Assembly: GCA_029240815.1 (NCBI GenBank)
Contig: JARDZO010000002.1
Span: forward strand, 1 to 60,177
Reading direction: 5' to 3'
Origin: Brevibacillus sp.
GTDB lineage: Bacteria > Bacillota > Bacilli > Brevibacillales > Brevibacillaceae
Length of the DNA: 60,177 bases
In this document: one piece after another, positions 1-8,566 of the stretch
Numbering within the stretch: the stretch's first letter is position 1
Layout: each line of letters opens with the position of its first letter
Translations under genes and position numbers: made by a program
The notes under the pieces: model-generated
What the model was told of the DNA's origin: nothing
Seen by the model: the letters and a program-made list of their open reading frames with translations, nothing else
Database searches by the model: none

Positions 1-426
1 AACCGGATCGACTCCGCCCGCCTTACCTTGCGTCTCATGCCCTAGCACATTGCCATCTTTTCTTTCCTGGCAATACCTCGTCAGTACTCTCCTGATCGTC
101 TCCGGCGTCTGCGGTTTCAGCCACAAGTCACTCGCATTTAGCTCAATTCCTTGCATAGCCCGCTCAAAAGTCGCTTCTGCCGTCATGACCAAGACGAGTG
201 GACGATATTGCTCGACCAGCAGCTTGAGCGCTTCCCACTGCCCACGTCCGATCATGTCCAATTCCAGGCATAACACATCAGGCCTATGGGACTCCATGCA
301 TTCTATGACTTCTGCCATTGTTGCGGCCGCATAGACCTGATCGTATGGGATGGCGCAGCTCGTGATTAACCAGCCGATTCCGATACGTTCATTGGCATCA
401 CGGTCCGCGATCAAGATGCTGGGCAT
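1..426 (-). CDS. Response-regulator receiver-domain protein, 3' end outside window
   Basis: The visible 142 residues start at ATG 426 behind a strong AAAGGAGGG site and look like a receiver domain. The acidic pocket is at ADRD (residues 6-9), a Thr sits in VMTAEA and the conserved Lys in LKPQTP. Where receivers normally carry the phosphorylated Asp (pattern PDVxLLD), this one reads PDVLCLE, so the acceptor position appears to be Glu. The stop and any output domain lie beyond the left edge, so the partner kinase and target cannot be told. It follows lepB by 84 bp on the same strand. Family assignment is fairly sure, function is not. Confidence 0.7.
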   Translation of the reverse strand, partial: MPSILIADRDANERIGIGWLITSCAIPYDQVYAAATMAEVIECMESHRPDVLCLELDMIGRGQWEALKLLVEQYRPLVLVMTAEATFERAMQGIELNASDLWLKPQTPETIRRVLTRYCQERKDGNVLGHETQGKAGGVDPV

Positions 427-480
427 GCAGAACCCTCCTTTACTTTGGCAGAAGATTGCGACATACGATTCACAGACAAA

Positions 481-502
481 GGTTGCCCACGTTCGGACAA
501 CC
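481..502 (-). terminator. Weak hairpin after lepB
   Basis: An inverted repeat GGTTGTCC/GGGCAACC with a 6-nt loop lies just after the lepB stop. On the minus strand it is followed only by TTTGTC, so it may be a weak terminator or leave read-through into the receiver gene. Confidence 0.4.
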
Positions 503-510
503 CTCGTTTA

Positions 511-1074
511 TTACGATGCAAATGGATTTTCGATCATCGTTCCCATAATGTGATCGACCGGGATGAAACCAATCTCCCTGGAATCCGTGCTGTGGTTGCG
601 GTTATCCCCCATCACAAAGATGTGATTAGCTGGGACTGTCATTTTACCATCAGCTACATAATCCATTGTTTCTTTGATATACGGCTCGTTCAATGCTGTT
701 CCATTCCGGTAAACCTTGCTATCTTTAAATTCCAATACATCACCTGGTTTGCCGATGACACGCTTGACGTACATGGAATGGTCATCTCCTGTGCCTGTCA
801 GCATGCCAACAAGCGGATGATTCGTCACATCATCCAGCAAGGAACGATTTCTGTCCACGCGACTGTCGATCACGACGATTTCACCATAATTCGGCAAATA
901 GTTGAACGTATGGGCTAGTTTACTCACGTATATGCGCTGTTGGTCTTGCAGGGTCGGATCCATGGAATGACCATCCACCTTGTATGGCTGGAACACAAAG
1001 ATTCCGAGGACCAGGGCGAAGATGACAGCAAATCCAATGGAACGGATCCATCCTACGATCTCTCTTATTTTCAT
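511..1074 (-). CDS. lepB: Signal peptidase I
   Basis: Type I signal peptidase of 187 residues, which cuts signal peptides from secreted preproteins on the outer face of the membrane. One N-terminal membrane anchor (about residues 10-30) is followed by the catalytic serine motif GHSMDP (Ser37) and the catalytic lysine in YVKRVIG (Lys104); the later box GDNRNHSTDSR is also present. Length is normal for the single-anchor Bacillus SipS/SipT type. ATG start at 1074 after a GGAGGGA-like site. Bacilli often have several paralogues, so it need not be essential. Confidence 0.96.
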   Translation of the reverse strand: MKIREIVGWIRSIGFAVIFALVLGIFVFQPYKVDGHSMDPTLQDQQRIYVSKLAHTFNYLPNYGEIVVIDSRVDRNRSLLDDVTNHPLVGMLTGTGDDHSMYVKRVIGKPGDVLEFKDSKVYRNGTALNEPYIKETMDYVADGKMTVPANHIFVMGDNRNHSTDSREIGFIPVDHIMGTMIENPFAS

Positions 1075-1177
1075 GTGTCTATCCTCCCTCCAGTTTGAAA
1101 AATCGCATTGCTAGAGACATGATACCACAAATAGAGTGCTAATCCAAAAAGGCTGGCTACGCGAGTACCCGACTTCA

Positions 1178-1212
1178 GCAAAAAGAGCAGGCATCATAAC
1201 GCCTGCCCGCTC
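1178..1212 (-). terminator. Rho-independent terminator of carboxypeptidase gene
   Basis: On the minus strand a GC-rich stem (GGCAGGC/GCCTGCTC) with an 8-nt loop is followed by TTTTTG, just after the M14 peptidase stop. Confidence 0.8.
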
Positions 1213-1230
1213 ACTTGAGATTGACGATAA

Positions 1231-3078
1231 TCAATTGTGTATTGGCACGTCCACCGTGACGGTACCGCCGCGAGTAGAGCGGATGGTGACTGTAGCTTTG
1301 CCAGACCCCTTGACTGTCCAAGAGAACGTCTTGACGCGTTCCTCTTCGTCCAGTGCTCCGCCAAAGAACCCTGCATCTAGGGTCGGCTTGGCATTCTCAT
1401 CCGACAGTGTCAGTCCATCGCTCAATTCTATCGCAGCGGTTCCCTTCCGGACAATCTTGACCAACCAAGCCTGCTTCAATGCATCCGGGAGGAAACCTTC
1501 ATTGGCGACGGTTACGTTGATCGTAGTTGTGCCGTCCGCATTTTTCTTCACGCTTGTGTCCTTCACCGCGAGCATTGGCAGCGATTTGGCGAGCTCGAGG
1601 TTGAATCCGGTCTGTTTCTCGACTGCTTTCTGCAGCATCGGGCCAGCGGGTGCATTTTGATTCCAGAACTTGGGATTCCAGCCACCTACCTCTACTTTAC
1701 CGAGTTGCGGATGTTCGATCGCCTTCCAATTTTGGAATAGCTTGCCCTTTACTCCTTGCAGATGATCGTTCATCCAGAGCTGGTCAAGCTCATCCTTTTT
1801 GCCGTCGCCATTGTAGTCCTCGACGTACTCCTGTTTCCCCCACAGCTCGTCGCCGTACCAAATGGTGCCGTATTGGAAATACCCCCAGTCAGGCGAATGG
1901 CCAAAGAGCGGGGTTCCCTCCGTTCCGCCGTTCCTTGTGCTATAGGTATAGTACACATCTCCCGCCCATGGATAGCCGCTCAGCTCCTGCCCTTTCTTGT
2001 CGAAGTGGAGGTAATACTTCAGATCCTCTGGGAACATGGATTCTTCACTCTTGCTGGTCGAAGGGGGTCGCAGGTGCATCGGCACGGACGTGTCCATCGT
2101 TTCTACAACCGAGATGTTCGGATTGTCTAAAAGGAACAGCACGACCGACCTCATCTCCGGCTCCGAGAGCGGGTACTCACCTGCTCCGCCCTGTGTCCAG
2201 CCCATGCCGGTTTCCTCTGTCATGGGGCGCCAGTTCTCGGGATAGTTGCGATGCAGATCCAGCCCGCCAATCCCGTCCTCATTGAACTTGCCGTCGCCAT
2301 CGTTATCGATTCCCTCGGACAGAACGCGGAAATCGCCCTTTCCTTCACCGACCTGCTTCATCAAGCGACCGGAGGAATCGGATGGATCTTTTATGTAATT
2401 GCCTTTGCCTGTTCCGACATACTGACGAATTTGCCGGGAGTATCCGTCGCTATCCAGGTCCTCCGCTGGATCGTCGTCCATGACGCCATCGCCATCGTTG
2501 TCAAATGGGCGGTTCGTGGAGCGGTTCGTCTGAATAGTGTTTAAATAAAGCTCGGACCCATCGGGATTCTCTACCGGCCGCACGTAAAAGGTACCCGAAT
2601 CGAGCAGTCGGGTGATTTCGGGATCTTTTCCATATTTGGTCAGCAGCGTTTGGGCAAAATGAAGGGCTGCTACCCTCGTGGTCACCTCCCCGGAATGCCG
2701 GTTTGCCCCCACCCACATGGCCGGCTTCTCGGTAGGCTTACCAGACTTTTTGTTGGTGATGGTAATTTGCCAAATCTCCCTTCCCTCCAGCGATTTGCCA
2801 GCCGAGTACAGCTCCACCAGACCGGGGTATTGCTTCGCCCACTTCTCCAGCCAGTACTGTACTTCGTCAAAGGTAGGATAGTGCTGGATATCGAACGTCC
2901 CCGTCTGCAGAGGTTTCGTTTCAGGGTATGTGTGTTGCTCAACCTGCAGAGCAGCCTGAGCAGGCACGAATGGCCTTTGGAGGAACGGCACATAGCCTTC
3001 CGATGAAGATGCAGCTGAAGCCACCCCTGTTTGGGTCAGAAGAAAAATCGCAAAAAGTCCTGGAACAAATCGTTTCAA
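1231..3078 (-). CDS. Secreted M14-family zinc carboxypeptidase
   Basis: A 615-residue exported metallopeptidase. It starts with TTG behind GGAGGG and has a signal peptide ending near SAASS (about residue 24). The M14 zinc motif HxxE is H128-S-G-E131, and the catalytic Glu is probably E463 in KVEVGGWNPKF. The position of the third zinc ligand, usually His in a TYHTxxGxxLRPP-like motif, reads TMDTSVPMHLRPP, so the His appears replaced by Asp329, with a new His at 335. Several acidic DxDxDG loops (about 193-203, 208-213, 258-268, 421-432) look like calcium sites. A beta-sandwich-like tail follows. It stands alone with its own terminator. Activity is uncertain because of the ligand change. Confidence 0.9.
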   Translation of the reverse strand: MKRFVPGLFAIFLLTQTGVASAASSSEGYVPFLQRPFVPAQAALQVEQHTYPETKPLQTGTFDIQHYPTFDEVQYWLEKWAKQYPGLVELYSAGKSLEGREIWQITITNKKSGKPTEKPAMWVGANRHSGEVTTRVAALHFAQTLLTKYGKDPEITRLLDSGTFYVRPVENPDGSELYLNTIQTNRSTNRPFDNDGDGVMDDDPAEDLDSDGYSRQIRQYVGTGKGNYIKDPSDSSGRLMKQVGEGKGDFRVLSEGIDNDGDGKFNEDGIGGLDLHRNYPENWRPMTEETGMGWTQGGAGEYPLSEPEMRSVVLFLLDNPNISVVETMDTSVPMHLRPPSTSKSEESMFPEDLKYYLHFDKKGQELSGYPWAGDVYYTYSTRNGGTEGTPLFGHSPDWGYFQYGTIWYGDELWGKQEYVEDYNGDGKKDELDQLWMNDHLQGVKGKLFQNWKAIEHPQLGKVEVGGWNPKFWNQNAPAGPMLQKAVEKQTGFNLELAKSLPMLAVKDTSVKKNADGTTTINVTVANEGFLPDALKQAWLVKIVRKGTAAIELSDGLTLSDENAKPTLDAGFFGGALDEEERVKTFSWTVKGSGKATVTIRSTRGGTVTVDVPIHN

Positions 3079-3206
3079 TTTTTACCCTCCTTGTTTATTT
3101 CGGAATTTTCTGACTTATAAAACCATATTCGGACAGGTTTATGGATATGCACCAACATTGATATAAGCCCACAATTACGTCTTTTGTCCTGGATATAACG
3201 AACCAA

Positions 3207-3240
3207 GGAGGGAGCCATTTTATTGGCCCCCTCCTTTTTT
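3207..3240. terminator. Hairpin after sigma-54 activator gene
   Basis: GGAGGGAGCC and GGCCCCCTCC form a 10-bp stem with one mismatch and an 8-nt loop. The T-run is on the plus strand (TTTTTT at 3235-3240), while the only adjoining gene reads on minus, where the tail is just TTGG. It probably ends the minus-strand operon but is not a textbook terminator in that direction. Confidence 0.5.
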
Positions 3241-3256
3241 CCATCCTGATTGTTCC

Positions 3257-5071
3257 TTATGTCAGACGATGTTCCTTTATCTTTCGGAACAGGGTAGCAC
3301 GACTAATCCCCAGCAAATGTGCCGCTTCCTCTTTCCGTCGTTTATCCTGCTTGACCAGCTGCAAGGCATAGCTGATCGCCGCTCGCTCCCTTTCTTTCAG
3401 GTTGAGTGGTTGTTCAAGGTTGGTACCTGCTGCACCGAAGAGCCCTTGCGGCATAGACTCTCTTTTCGCATGGAAAGGAATACTTTCTGGCCGTATCCAC
3501 GAAGATGTTTCCATATTCACGGCATACTCGATCACGTTGGCCAGCTCCCGCACATTTCCCGGCCAGTCGTGGTGAAACAAGAGCGCCTGCGCCTCCTGTG
3601 TAAATTCCTTCATGTGCTTGTTCAGTCTGGCAGTACACGTTTGCAGATAGCCGTTTGCCAGCGTTAAGATGTCTTCTCGACGCTCCCTCAGCGATGGCAG
3701 GTGGATAGGAATAACATGCAAACGATAGTACAAATCAGTCCGAAATGAACCCGCAGCAACTAATTCCTCCAGATTGCGATGTGTCGCAGCAATGATTCGC
3801 ACATCAACGCGGATCGTCCTTCCCGCTCCACCTACCCTCACGATCTGTTTCTCCTGCAAGACTCGCAGCAGTTTGACCTGCAGATGGGCAGACATATCTC
3901 CAATTTCATCGAGAAAAAGCGTCCCTTTATCGGCTGCCTCAAACAAGCCCCTCTTTCCGCCTTTGCGAGCTCCCGTGAATGCGCCGTCCTCATAGCCGAA
4001 CAGCTCGCTCTCCAGTAGTTGCTCCGGAATAGCTGCACAATTGATGGATACAAACGGGCCTTTATTTCGATGTCCTGCCTGATGAATCGCGTTGGCAAAA
4101 AGCTCCTTGCCCGTGCCGCTCTCACCTGTAAGCAGGACGGTCGAGTCGCTCGCTGCCACCTGCCTAGCCACCTCAATTGCCTGTGTGATTGCAGGACTGG
4201 TACCCACAATTTGCGAAAACGCGTCCTGCTGACGGAAGCCTCCGACCTGCCTGGCGATCTCGACGACTTCATGCACATCATCCAGAATGATGACCCACTC
4301 TCTCGTCGTCCCTGCTAGCTGTATCGGTTTGATTGAAAACAAAAACTCTTTTTCCGAACCGTCGACCTTTAGCATGACCTTTTGCGGTGTCACTCCTGCG
4401 TCCACCGCCTGACGAATCGCTTTGATCCACTGCGCCTCTTGCTCGGAATTTCTTCTATTCCTGTTCTCGGATGGATCAGTCATCCCCAAATAGTGGCGAG
4501 CACGCTGATTGGCAGAAACGATCCGATCGGACTGATCCACAGTCAGCATGGCCTTGTCCAGGTCATCCATGACAATACGCAGCTTTTCCAGCGTCAGCTG
4601 CTGCTCGACGTAAGTGAGATGCTCCTTCAGTTTACTGGCAATCAGCTCCGCCATCTTTTGTAAAAAGGGCAGTATGGCGTCGACATCCGCAAACAAGCGC
4701 TGTCGCTGCTCCTGATCAAAGGCGAGCAAGCCGATGACCCCCACGTTCCTTCCATCCAACGTGATCGGACAGCATATTTCTCCCGTCTCGTCACAATTGC
4801 CAAAATGCGTACAGGGTCGGCATCGCTCATCTGCCCCTGGATTCATAATGACCACCGGCCGCCCATCAAACAAAGACGCTCGGTACACATGGTCTTCTCC
4901 CGCCATTGTACGCAGGATCCCTGCTTCTGTCCGTCCCGTGCCGGCAATCCTCAGCAAGCGATGATCGGCAATTTCCACCTCTACACGCAGTGCGGCAGCC
5001 ACCGCCGAGGCGATCTGTTGTACACTTTCCTGGATCTCATGCAAGGGCATACAGATTCCCCTCTCACTCAT
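3257..5071 (-). CDS. Sigma-54-dependent transcriptional activator with Cys-rich sensor domain
   Basis: Enhancer-binding protein of 604 residues. The N-terminal sensor (about 10-150) is GAF-like with a cysteine cluster, C84-x2-C87-x5-C93-x6-CC100-101. A PAS-like segment follows (about 165-275). The AAA+ domain has Walker A GESGTGKE (about 316-323), the sigma-54 contact loop GAFTGA, and DEIGD Walker B. A Fis-type helix-turn-helix ends the protein (EEAAHLLGISRATLFRKI). ATG at 5071 has a good GGAGG site. It is the last gene of the diaminopropionate operon and, by context, should activate the -24/-12 promoter before the ammonia-lyase gene. The inducer is unknown. Confidence 0.93.
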   Translation of the reverse strand: MSERGICMPLHEIQESVQQIASAVAAALRVEVEIADHRLLRIAGTGRTEAGILRTMAGEDHVYRASLFDGRPVVIMNPGADERCRPCTHFGNCDETGEICCPITLDGRNVGVIGLLAFDQEQRQRLFADVDAILPFLQKMAELIASKLKEHLTYVEQQLTLEKLRIVMDDLDKAMLTVDQSDRIVSANQRARHYLGMTDPSENRNRRNSEQEAQWIKAIRQAVDAGVTPQKVMLKVDGSEKEFLFSIKPIQLAGTTREWVIILDDVHEVVEIARQVGGFRQQDAFSQIVGTSPAITQAIEVARQVAASDSTVLLTGESGTGKELFANAIHQAGHRNKGPFVSINCAAIPEQLLESELFGYEDGAFTGARKGGKRGLFEAADKGTLFLDEIGDMSAHLQVKLLRVLQEKQIVRVGGAGRTIRVDVRIIAATHRNLEELVAAGSFRTDLYYRLHVIPIHLPSLRERREDILTLANGYLQTCTARLNKHMKEFTQEAQALLFHHDWPGNVRELANVIEYAVNMETSSWIRPESIPFHAKRESMPQGLFGAAGTNLEQPLNLKERERAAISYALQLVKQDKRRKEEAAHLLGISRATLFRKIKEHRLT

Positions 5072-5125
5072 GCCTATACCTCCATTATAGCGTGGCAGCC
5101 AGGGAACCTCGTGTCCGAATTTACA

Positions 5126-6283
5126 TTAGCGACAATATTCACAAATCGTTTCGACCAGAATATGGGCCATATCTACAAGGCTGTCCGTTTCCACGTATTC
5201 CACCGCCCCGTGCAAGCCTGCTCCCGTTGGTCCAAACAGTACAGTAGGTATCCCTGCCTCCTGAATCAGAGCGGCATCCGTCCATCCGGAAAAACCGGTA
5301 ATTCCAGGAGAGCGTCCCAAATGGTTGCGGCAAGCAGCTTCCAACGTGCCAAAGATCTGCTCTTCTGTGGAGACCTCGTACGGCTCTCTCCAGAAAAAGA
5401 GTTCGGCATTTGCCTGAAAGCTCTCATCCTCGGAGTGGAGTTTTTGTAAGATCGCCTCTATTTCCTGGGCCACTTCCTGCTCGGTCTCACCTGGTATCGT
5501 CCTGCGTTCCCAATCCAGACGACAATAATCAGGATAGGTGGACAATTCCGTTCCCCCTTGTATCAACGAAGCATGAACGGAGGGCGAGCCCAAGATAGCG
5601 TGCTGCTTTTCCTTCAGCTTTAGCGAGAGTCGATCCAGCTCCTGAAGGACCCTTCCAGCATGAACGATGGCATCCACACCCTCTGCCGGACGACTGCCGT
5701 GGGCTGACTTCCCTTTGACCTCGCAGCTCACCCAGGCAAAGCCTTTGTGCACGACGCCAATATCCAAGTCGGACGGTTCGCATACGATGGCAGCGTCAGC
5801 ACGATACTCTTTTACCAGAGCCTCCGTCCCAATGCTCTTGTATTCCTCATCTGCGACGAACGTGAGAATGACATCACCTGCCAGCGGCACATTTGCCCGC
5901 TTGATTGCTTCGACTGCTGCAATCATTGCTCCGAGACTGCCTTTCATGTCCTGACTGCCGCGTCCATATATTTTGCCATCCTCATGGGTCGGCTCGAATG
6001 GTCCGATCGCCATCCGTTTGGCACTCACGGTATCCATGTGACCGTTTAAGAGAAGCGATTTTCCTCCGCCGCTGCCTCGGAGAATACCGATGACATTAAC
6101 GGCCGTCTCATTGATTGGCACGAGCCGTACCTCCAACCCACTTTCCAGGAGCCGTCTCTTGATAAATTCAGCGATCTCCCTTTCGCCTGGCCCGTCCGCG
6201 TCCAGATACGGATTCACCGAATCGATCCGAATGAGATCCTGTACCAAAGAAACCAGTTCATCGCGTTTAATCGTTACATGCAT
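5126..6283 (-). CDS. M20-family amidohydrolase (ArgE/DapE/YgeY-like)
   Basis: A 385-residue metal-dependent deacylase or peptidase of the acetylornithine deacetylase / succinyl-diaminopimelate desuccinylase family. Metal and catalytic motifs are visible: NGHMDTVS, GRGSQDMKG, ADEEYKSIG and the C-terminal HGAVEYV. It sits 40 bp after the diaminopropionate ammonia-lyase gene and 55 bp before the regulator, so it is probably co-transcribed. In E. coli ygeX (ammonia-lyase) is followed by ygeY, a similar M20 protein. By this context it may release diaminopropionate or another amino acid from an N-acylated substrate; the substrate itself is inferred. Confidence 0.9.
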   Translation of the reverse strand: MHVTIKRDELVSLVQDLIRIDSVNPYLDADGPGEREIAEFIKRRLLESGLEVRLVPINETAVNVIGILRGSGGGKSLLLNGHMDTVSAKRMAIGPFEPTHEDGKIYGRGSQDMKGSLGAMIAAVEAIKRANVPLAGDVILTFVADEEYKSIGTEALVKEYRADAAIVCEPSDLDIGVVHKGFAWVSCEVKGKSAHGSRPAEGVDAIVHAGRVLQELDRLSLKLKEKQHAILGSPSVHASLIQGGTELSTYPDYCRLDWERRTIPGETEQEVAQEIEAILQKLHSEDESFQANAELFFWREPYEVSTEEQIFGTLEAACRNHLGRSPGITGFSGWTDAALIQEAGIPTVLFGPTGAGLHGAVEYVETDSLVDMAHILVETICEYCR

Positions 6284-6322
6284 ATGCTCGTCCTCCCATT
6301 TCGTTTCGATTCTGGACTGCTG

Positions 6323-7549
6323 TTATACGCTCGGCCAGGCTCCTTCCCAGACAATGCGTCTGTACTGCTCCTTGTCGGTGTCGCCCTCCGTATTAAAACA
6401 GAGGATGACCGAATCTTCATCGATTCCCAGCTGTCTTTTCAGTAGTCTGCCTTCTTCCTTTTGCATGATTGCGGCCAATAACCCCACACCGATTGCCCCG
6501 CTCTCACCGCTTACAATCTTCGGATCGCTACCAGTCGGAGCGGCCAGTATCCGCATCCCTGTTGCCGCCACATGGTCAGGACAGCTCACATACGCATCTG
6601 CGTAATTATGCAAGATGTCCCAAGCCAGCGGATTCGGCTCTCCGCACGCCAGGCCCGCCATTATCGTTTGCAAATCGCCCGTTGCGACATGAGACTCTCC
6701 GTCTCCGATACTAGCCGATACGTACATACATGCTGCAGCATGAGGCTCTATAATGACTGTCACTGGATAGTCTTGCCCGAGCTGCTGGACAAAGTATCCG
6801 AGAACGGCACCCGCCATCGAGCCTACTCCTGCTTGTAAAAACAGATGAGTGGGCCTTTTTTCGGGGAGTTGCTCCGCCATCTGTCGGATCGCTTCCGCTG
6901 CCATCATCGTATAACCTTGCATAATCCAGGCCGGGATCGTTGTGTACCCATTCCACGCAGTATCCTGCACCACCTGCCAGCCTCGTTCCTGTGCCACTTT
7001 TTCAGAGAGACGGACCGCTTCATCATAGTTCCCGTTGATGACATGGGCATCGGCACCCACCTCGCGGATCGCAGCGACTCGCTCCTGCGAAGAGCCTTTT
7101 GGCAGGTAGACGACTGCCTGGTGGCCAAGCTGCGCTGCGGCCCATGCAACCGCTCTCCCGTGATTGCCGTCTGTCGCGGTAACAAACGTCACAGGTCCGA
7201 TTTGGCTTCTCACTTCCTCGGAGCGCAGCATGTCAAAATCTACATCCTCGATGGAACGCCCGAGCCTTTCACATAAATAGCTGCCCATCGCGTAAGCGGC
7301 ACCCAACACTTTAAAGGCATTGAGGCCAAAACGATAGGATTCATCTTTTACGAATAACTGACCGATTCGAAGCTCCTGCGCCAGCCCAGGCAGACTGACC
7401 AGAGGAGTCGGCAGATACTGGCAAAAGGATTGGAGATACCCATGGGCTCTCACGCATGCTTCTGGAGATAGAAAGGAAGGCAGTCGCGTTTCTTTCTCCC
7501 CTGTCTTCCTCCCGGGGACTACCGCTTGAATCGAATGTTCATTTGGCAT
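6323..7549 (-). CDS. dpaL: 2,3-Diaminopropionate ammonia-lyase
   Basis: PLP-dependent fold-type II enzyme of 408 residues that converts 2,3-diaminopropionate to pyruvate and two ammonia. The Schiff-base lysine is Lys80 in LNAFKVLGA, the substrate loop is TATDGNHGRAVA, and the phosphate-binding glycine loop is QAGVGSMAGA. Length fits E. coli YgeX (about 400). ATG 7549 follows a GAGGAGGAG site. It is the first gene of a three-gene operon with an M20 hydrolase and a sigma-54 activator, behind a clear sigma-54 promoter. Threonine/serine dehydratases are related, but the motif set and neighbours favour this assignment. Confidence 0.92.
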   Translation of the reverse strand: MPNEHSIQAVVPGRKTGEKETRLPSFLSPEACVRAHGYLQSFCQYLPTPLVSLPGLAQELRIGQLFVKDESYRFGLNAFKVLGAAYAMGSYLCERLGRSIEDVDFDMLRSEEVRSQIGPVTFVTATDGNHGRAVAWAAAQLGHQAVVYLPKGSSQERVAAIREVGADAHVINGNYDEAVRLSEKVAQERGWQVVQDTAWNGYTTIPAWIMQGYTMMAAEAIRQMAEQLPEKRPTHLFLQAGVGSMAGAVLGYFVQQLGQDYPVTVIIEPHAAACMYVSASIGDGESHVATGDLQTIMAGLACGEPNPLAWDILHNYADAYVSCPDHVAATGMRILAAPTGSDPKIVSGESGAIGVGLLAAIMQKEEGRLLKRQLGIDEDSVILCFNTEGDTDKEQYRRIVWEGAWPSV

Positions 7550-7592
7550 CGAGATGTCTCCTCCTCATGATTGTACGATTCCGTTTCTTAAC

Positions 7593-7608
7593 AGCAAGGA
7601 TCATGCCA
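7593..7608 (-). promoter_or_regulatory. Sigma-54 (-24/-12) promoter of dpaL operon
   Basis: Read on the minus strand the sequence is TGGCATGATCCTTGCT, with GG-N10-GC exactly spaced, close to the RpoN consensus TGGCAC-N5-TTGCW. Transcription would begin about 30-35 nt before the dpaL ATG, leaving room for the GAGGAGGAG ribosome site. The sigma-54 activator is encoded in the same operon. Confidence 0.85.
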
Positions 7609-7652
7609 GCGCGGACTTTCACAGAAAAATGGCTGCCTTGCATAAAAAAGTA

Positions 7653-7706
7653 TCATTTCGAGATTATATCCGTCTCATTTCGAGACTTTTCTATCAAAAT
7701 GAGACG
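7653..7706. promoter_or_regulatory. Putative upstream activator sites for the sigma-54 regulator
   Basis: Two direct copies of TCATTTCGAGA lie at 7653-7663 and 7675-7685, exactly 22 bp apart (two helical turns). The second overlaps a perfect inverted repeat, CGTCTCATTT (7671-7680) and AAATGAGACG (7697-7706). They lie about 45-115 bp upstream of the -24/-12 promoter, a usual place for an enhancer-binding protein. Site function is inferred. Confidence 0.65.
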
Positions 7707-7815
7707 AAGGGAAACCCAGGTACCTATCGAATTTGGTACTATTGCTGTCTGTTGGCGCCATGTACCATCTGAATAGGCGCGACAATCGCCAATTTTATGA
7801 CATGGTGGGATTCTC

Positions 7816-8478
7816 ATGACTCTTTTCTTTTTATTACTTGGCCCTACAATGATGCTATTTTTCGGTTTGCAAATAGGCAGCAACGTACCGCTTGCCTTTC
7901 TTCTCTTTTATGGGTGGTTGGCTCTCGTGCCGGTGTTTGATTTTCTTTTGCTCAAGAAAATGAGCTTGCAGGATGCCCTGCATCAGGTCGGGTTCGTATG
8001 TGACCGCAAAAACGCTCTCGTAGGCAGTGCGACTGGAATCTGTTTTTTTCTGTTCATCGTGACGGGAGGTTACTTGTTTCATTCCGTTTTGTTTGACCGG
8101 GCTTCTCTGTCACAATTGTTAGTGAAATGGCAATTCACCGGCGATGTCACGGGATGGCTCATTGCGATTCTGGTATTCCTCAATCCGTTGTTGGAGGAAT
8201 TATACTGGCGGGGCTATCTGCTTCATAAGCTGACGGGAAGGCACAAAGCAAGAACGGCCATCTTTCTGGCCGCTTTCTTTTACAGCTTGTATCATCTCCT
8301 CTCCGTCATTCCCTTGTTTAGCGCGCCTTATAACGTCATGATGGTCGTTCCCGTTTTCGCAGCAGGTCTTTTCTGGGGATATTTACGAAATCGGCAGCGT
8401 TCCCTTTTCGGCTCGATCATCAGTCATATGCTCGCCGACGCAGGGATTATGACTGTCTATCTCCTGTTTTTATCTTGA
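7816..8478 (+). CDS. CPBP-family intramembrane metalloprotease
   Basis: A 220-residue polytopic membrane protein of the Abi/CAAX protease family. The diagnostic motif EExxxR appears as EELYWRG, followed by a histidine motif FFYSLYHLL and a later HMLAD. About six to eight membrane segments are visible. ATG follows a GGTGGGA site. It diverges from dpaL and shares its upstream region but shows no functional link to it. Bacterial members act in immunity to peptides or in protein processing; the substrate here is unknown. Confidence 0.85.
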   Translation: MTLFFLLLGPTMMLFFGLQIGSNVPLAFLLFYGWLALVPVFDFLLLKKMSLQDALHQVGFVCDRKNALVGSATGICFFLFIVTGGYLFHSVLFDRASLSQLLVKWQFTGDVTGWLIAILVFLNPLLEELYWRGYLLHKLTGRHKARTAIFLAAFFYSLYHLLSVIPLFSAPYNVMMVVPVFAAGLFWGYLRNRQRSLFGSIISHMLADAGIMTVYLLFLS

Positions 8479-8496
8479 GGAATGTGCAAATCTGCT

Positions 8497-8530
8497 TTTA
8501 AAATAGGACCTTTGTTCGTTATAATGAACA
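8497..8530 (+). promoter_or_regulatory. GH16 promoter with SinR-type operator over the -10 box
   Basis: TATAAT (8520-8525) is the -10 box, with a weak -35-like TTTAAA at 8497-8502 (17-bp spacer). The -10 lies inside the symmetric motif GTTC-GTTATAAT-GAAC (8514-8529), flanked by T and A. Binding of a SinR-type repressor would block RNA polymerase directly. The same GTTC-N8-GAAC form recurs at the EPS promoters. Confidence 0.7.
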
Positions 8531-8566
8531 GTAGAAAGAAAACACTTCTATCCAAGGGGGTAATCC

